Positions 61,190-64,000 of a DNA stretch of 64,000 nt are shown piece by piece. Numbering within the stretch: the first letter of the stretch is position 1; each line of letters opens with the position of its first letter. The notes under the pieces are model-generated. The model worked only from the letters and a program-made list of their open reading frames with translations, did no database searches and had not been told where the DNA came from. The stretch is taken from the NCBI GenBank assembly GCA_027924645.1, contig BSBN01000242.1:4092001-4156000 (forward strand), read 5' to 3'. The translations under genes and the position numbers were made by a program. The stretch comes from Cunninghamia lanceolata (Eukaryota; Streptophyta; Pinopsida; Cupressales; Cupressaceae).

Positions 61190-63045
61190 CTATTTGTTGT
61201 GCTTTAAACATGATAATTTCACATTATATAGTATAGTTTTTCGCAAAATCAACCACTGATAGTATAGTACCAACTGAAAATGTGTTTCTACATGCGCGAA
61301 ATTGTCCATCAAGCCATTGAGCTTGTTGAGAGTGCTTGACATATTTTGGTACAATCTCACTCTTAAATTCTGATATGAATGCATATACACTAACTTTTTT
61401 TGTAATTAAATTACAATGCTTTCTAATTTTTCCATCTTTTAAAGAATAGTCAACATTCTTAAATCTTTCAACATCCACTAATTGTTGTCCAAAATCATTT
61501 TCAACACTTTCATGCATACAAACACTTAAGAAAGAAAGATTGTCACAACTAGTGCATTGTCCAAAAATACATGAACTTAAATAAAATAATTTCCCATTAG
61601 ATCTTTCACAAAACTAACTTGATATAAACTCCTTTATTGTTTCAGGTGGCATATTAATACAACATTCCTGCATAATCATGTTAGTATGTAAAGTACAACG
61701 TATATATCGAAACATGTCATAATAATAATGAAATTGAACATGCATTTTACAACAACAAGATATTCGTTGCTTATTAATCTTTACATACCAAGGTTCATAT
61801 TTTTCAAAAGATCTTTGACTTATTCTAATATTACCAGGTAACACTAAATCACCACAAATTTTTTTATAAAATTCAGCTTGCATTGTATCTAATAGGTGTT
61901 TTGGATAAGGATCATGAAATTTGGACCCCACCCTTAATTTTAAAACATCTCTAGCATTAGATGATACCCTAGTATTATCATGCCAATATTTTTCAATCAA
62001 AAATTTGATTTCAACATTCAGTTTCATGTCAGATCTCGGGAGTCGACCACTAAAACTCCAAAATTAGTTGATTGGATCATTTTCTATACTTTCTCTTCTC
62101 TTTGCCACTCTTACCAATGTTTTAGGATGTATTTTTAGAATTTCACTAATATTGCTTAGCATTCTTCTATTCAAAGTTGCTTTATTAACTATAGCAGTTG
62201 TTATAGCTCGTCTTGTTGCATTCTTATCTTTAGATCGACTATTCATTCCAATAGACTCAATGTCGCTAGCGACAATAGACATAGCATGTTTTAGTGATTG
62301 ATCTTTTCTTCTTGGTTTAACAAAAATGCCTAACGTTTTCATTACTTTTCTCATTTTCCACATTCTCATTAATTGCATCATTAGTTGACATTGAAATGAT
62401 AGTTTTTTACGATAAAAAAAATCTTTGTATAATTTATTGGCATGTGTTCCTATTTGTCTCCAAGAACTCTTACCAGGAAGATTATCCAAAACATCCTTTT
62501 CAATTTTAAAAAAAAAAATCATTTTCAACAACAAAACGATTTTCATTTTCACCAACAAAACCATTTTTATCTTCATTTTCAACAACAAAAAGATTTTCAT
62601 TTTCATTTTCAACAACAATTTGACTCAAATCTTGATCTCTACAAATATTAAAGATCTCAACATTATTATATCCAGCTTCTTTTAAATGTCCTATAAACAT
62701 CGTTTCCATTTCATTTAAAGGTGGATTTGTAGATGTACTTGGATTTGTGCCTATTGAAACATTCTCCATAGCATTGAAAGGGGGATTTGAAGACATACCA
62801 GGAGTAGTTTGTATAATCATATTAGTTTCCACATTCACCTCTTGCAAATTTGCATCGTCTACATTCATGGTCTCCTCAATGTTTTTATCTTCAATAGTTG
62901 TGGAATTGGATGCTTCAGCATTATTCATTGATCGAATCTTTGTTCTTCTATCTCTTTGTCTTTTTGCCTCCTCTCTCTTTGCTTCAATTTCTTCAGGGGT
63001 CAATACTTTCCTATCTTTCCTCTTATTACGATCTTGTGGTCCCAT
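61190..63045 (-). pseudogene. Transposase-like gene, broken
   Basis: One long minus-strand gene starting at the ATG at 63,045 (MGPQDRNKRKDRKVLTPEEI). The N-terminus is a charged helix (EAKREEAKRQRDRRTKIR), then a variable Asn/Glu-rich linker. A homopolymer run of A/T near 62,510 shifts the frame. The next part reads DVLDNLPGKSSWRQIGTH and SKDKNATRRAITTAI, RMLSNISEILKIHPKTLVRV. After one stop (62,064) it continues WSFSGRLPRSDMKLNVE, KYWHDNTRVSSNARDVLKLR and YEPWYVKINKQRISCCCKMH. After another stop it reads CTSCDNLSFLSVCMHES and SVGTILSVVDFAKNYTI. The last part recalls uncharacterised transposase-like proteins with a VVDFAENY motif seen in plants and animals. The class is not certain. It could be a domesticated or captured gene, but two stops and a frameshift point to a pseudogene. 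Confidence 0.6.
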
Positions 63046-63317
63046 GATTAAAAAATTCTGAAGTATGTACAAATGAATGCCAAAAAATTGAAAGCCTTCC
63101 TTCTTTGTTCCTCCTTCAAACAAGTAGCAATTCAACAAAATTCCACTCAAACAATATCTCAATGATGCCTCCTTTCAAAATTCAAATCAAATCCCAAGTT
63201 GGAAAACTTGTAGAAGAGAAAAGTTGATGGAAAACACTGCATATGTCATTGTCGGCCATACAGAACAAGTTGCAGGGCTGACAGTGACAGTCCCTATTAA
63301 AAAAATGGTCAAAAGAA

Positions 63318-63612
63318 AAATGGGATCTTATTTATTAAATGGGATCCCGTTCTATAAAATAGGATCTTGTTTACTAAATGGGATCATGTTTCAAACGGGA
63401 TCCGATTTGCTAAATGAGATCCTGTTTCTTACTATGTCAGTACAATAAGAAACGGGATCCCGCTTAGTAAATGGGATCCCGTTTACTAAATGGGATCCTG
63501 TTTCAAATGGGATCCCTTTTACTAAATGGGATCCTATTTCTTATTGTGTCGGTATAATAAGAAACGGGATCCCGTTTAGTAAAACGAGATCTCATTTACT
63601 AAGCAGGAACCC
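63318..63612. repeat. Array of GGGATCCC palindromes
   Basis: About 13 units of roughly 20 bases, based on AAATGGGATCCCGTTTACT; the best copies (AAACGGGATCCCGTTT) are perfect 16-base palindromes. A larger unit of about 113 bases, with TTTCTTA ... TAAGAAACGGGATCCCG, is repeated at 63,424 and 63,537. It lies about 275 bases upstream of the transposase-like start, where transposons carry subterminal binding sites. Confidence 0.9.
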
Positions 63613-63734
63613 GTTTTGAATAATTTGAATTCTAGGCTCAATTTTTGCTTTGTTAACTGGTTTGAGAAAAGGTTTGGGGACCTAAACCTAGGCTTTGGAC
63701 CTGGTTTGACCTGCGAGTTGAAGGTCCTATCAAT

Positions 63735-64000
63735 TGTTGGGAATTAAGGTGTCTCAACCTTGGTAATTCCTTGAATTATTTATGATTGTATTTACTTATT
63801 CATTGCCTATGTTGTATATTAATTGTAAATTCCATATTGTCATTTTGTGGGATGTGGCATGGTGATGTGTCATCCTACATGGAAGATGACAACTTGTAAT
63901 TTTGTCCTCACATGAGGAGATAGGCATCCCACTTTGTGGTAGGAGTATTTTCTATGTGTCGGCATCTTGGATGTTGTGTAAGGGAATGTTGACTGAAATG
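63735..64000 (+). mobile_element. Possible start of an LTR, continuing beyond the window
   Basis: TGTTGGGAATTAAGGTGTC after a short purine-rich stretch (GCGAGTTGAAGG). The style is that of plant LTR starts, but only one end is visible and there is no pair in the window. Confidence 0.3.

Noticed and set aside
63318..63612. Bacterial-type CRISPR or operator array
   Set aside because: The context is a plant nuclear repeat; units are contiguous palindromes without unique spacers.

Overview
The window looks like nuclear DNA of a seed plant, most likely a conifer. It is A/T-rich, has one intron-containing immune-receptor gene with the domain order and LRR consensus of plant TIR-NB-LRR proteins, and is otherwise packed with very large, decayed Ty3/Gypsy LTR retrotransposons with 3-3.5 kb LTRs, nested in each other. 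No bacterial-type gene, rRNA, tRNA or CRISPR array was seen. The conifer assignment is an inference from gene style and repeat load.

Layout. (1) 1-4766, minus strand: a TNL receptor gene with a TIR exon, a 1.4 kb intron carrying foldback elements, and an NB-ARC/LRR exon that runs off the left edge; its LRR part is a nearly perfect 72-bp tandem array. (2) 4.8-10.5 kb: mostly non-coding DNA with a decayed LINE RNase H, a 156-codon ORF with a possible zinc-ribbon/OB layout, and a 480-bp terminal-inverted-repeat element. (3) 10,488-25,291: block A, an old plus-strand Gypsy gag/protease remnant split by an 11.6-kb chromodomain Gypsy element (element A, minus strand) with both LTRs, PBS, PPT and a 5-bp target duplication. 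(4) 26,098-26,229: a fragment of a TNL first exon. (5) 26,229-34,100 and 56,923-61,124: block B, a second copy of block A, cut open. (6) 34,099-43,919: a truncated Tat-like Gypsy element (C) whose extra RNase H lies before the reverse transcriptase. (7) 43,920-56,921: a 13-kb Athila-like Gypsy element (D) with two LTRs, a full gag-pol, a TRIM element inserted in its integrase, and an extra gene of about 980 codons between pol and the 3' LTR. (8) 61.2-63.0 kb, minus: a broken transposase-like gene followed upstream by an array of short GGGATCCC palindromes. (9) the last 265 bases may be the start of another LTR.

How it fits together: the only host gene likely to be functional is the TNL receptor (TIR signalling domain, NB-ARC switch, LRR sensor). 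The transposable elements are broken by stops and frameshifts. Many stops fit C-to-T changes in CAG, CAA or CGA codons, as expected for methylated, silenced repeats. The nesting gives a relative history: the outer Gypsy element came first, then element A inserted into its gag, then the composite was duplicated, then copy B was opened by C and D with loss of about 2.9 kb, and the TRIM entered D.
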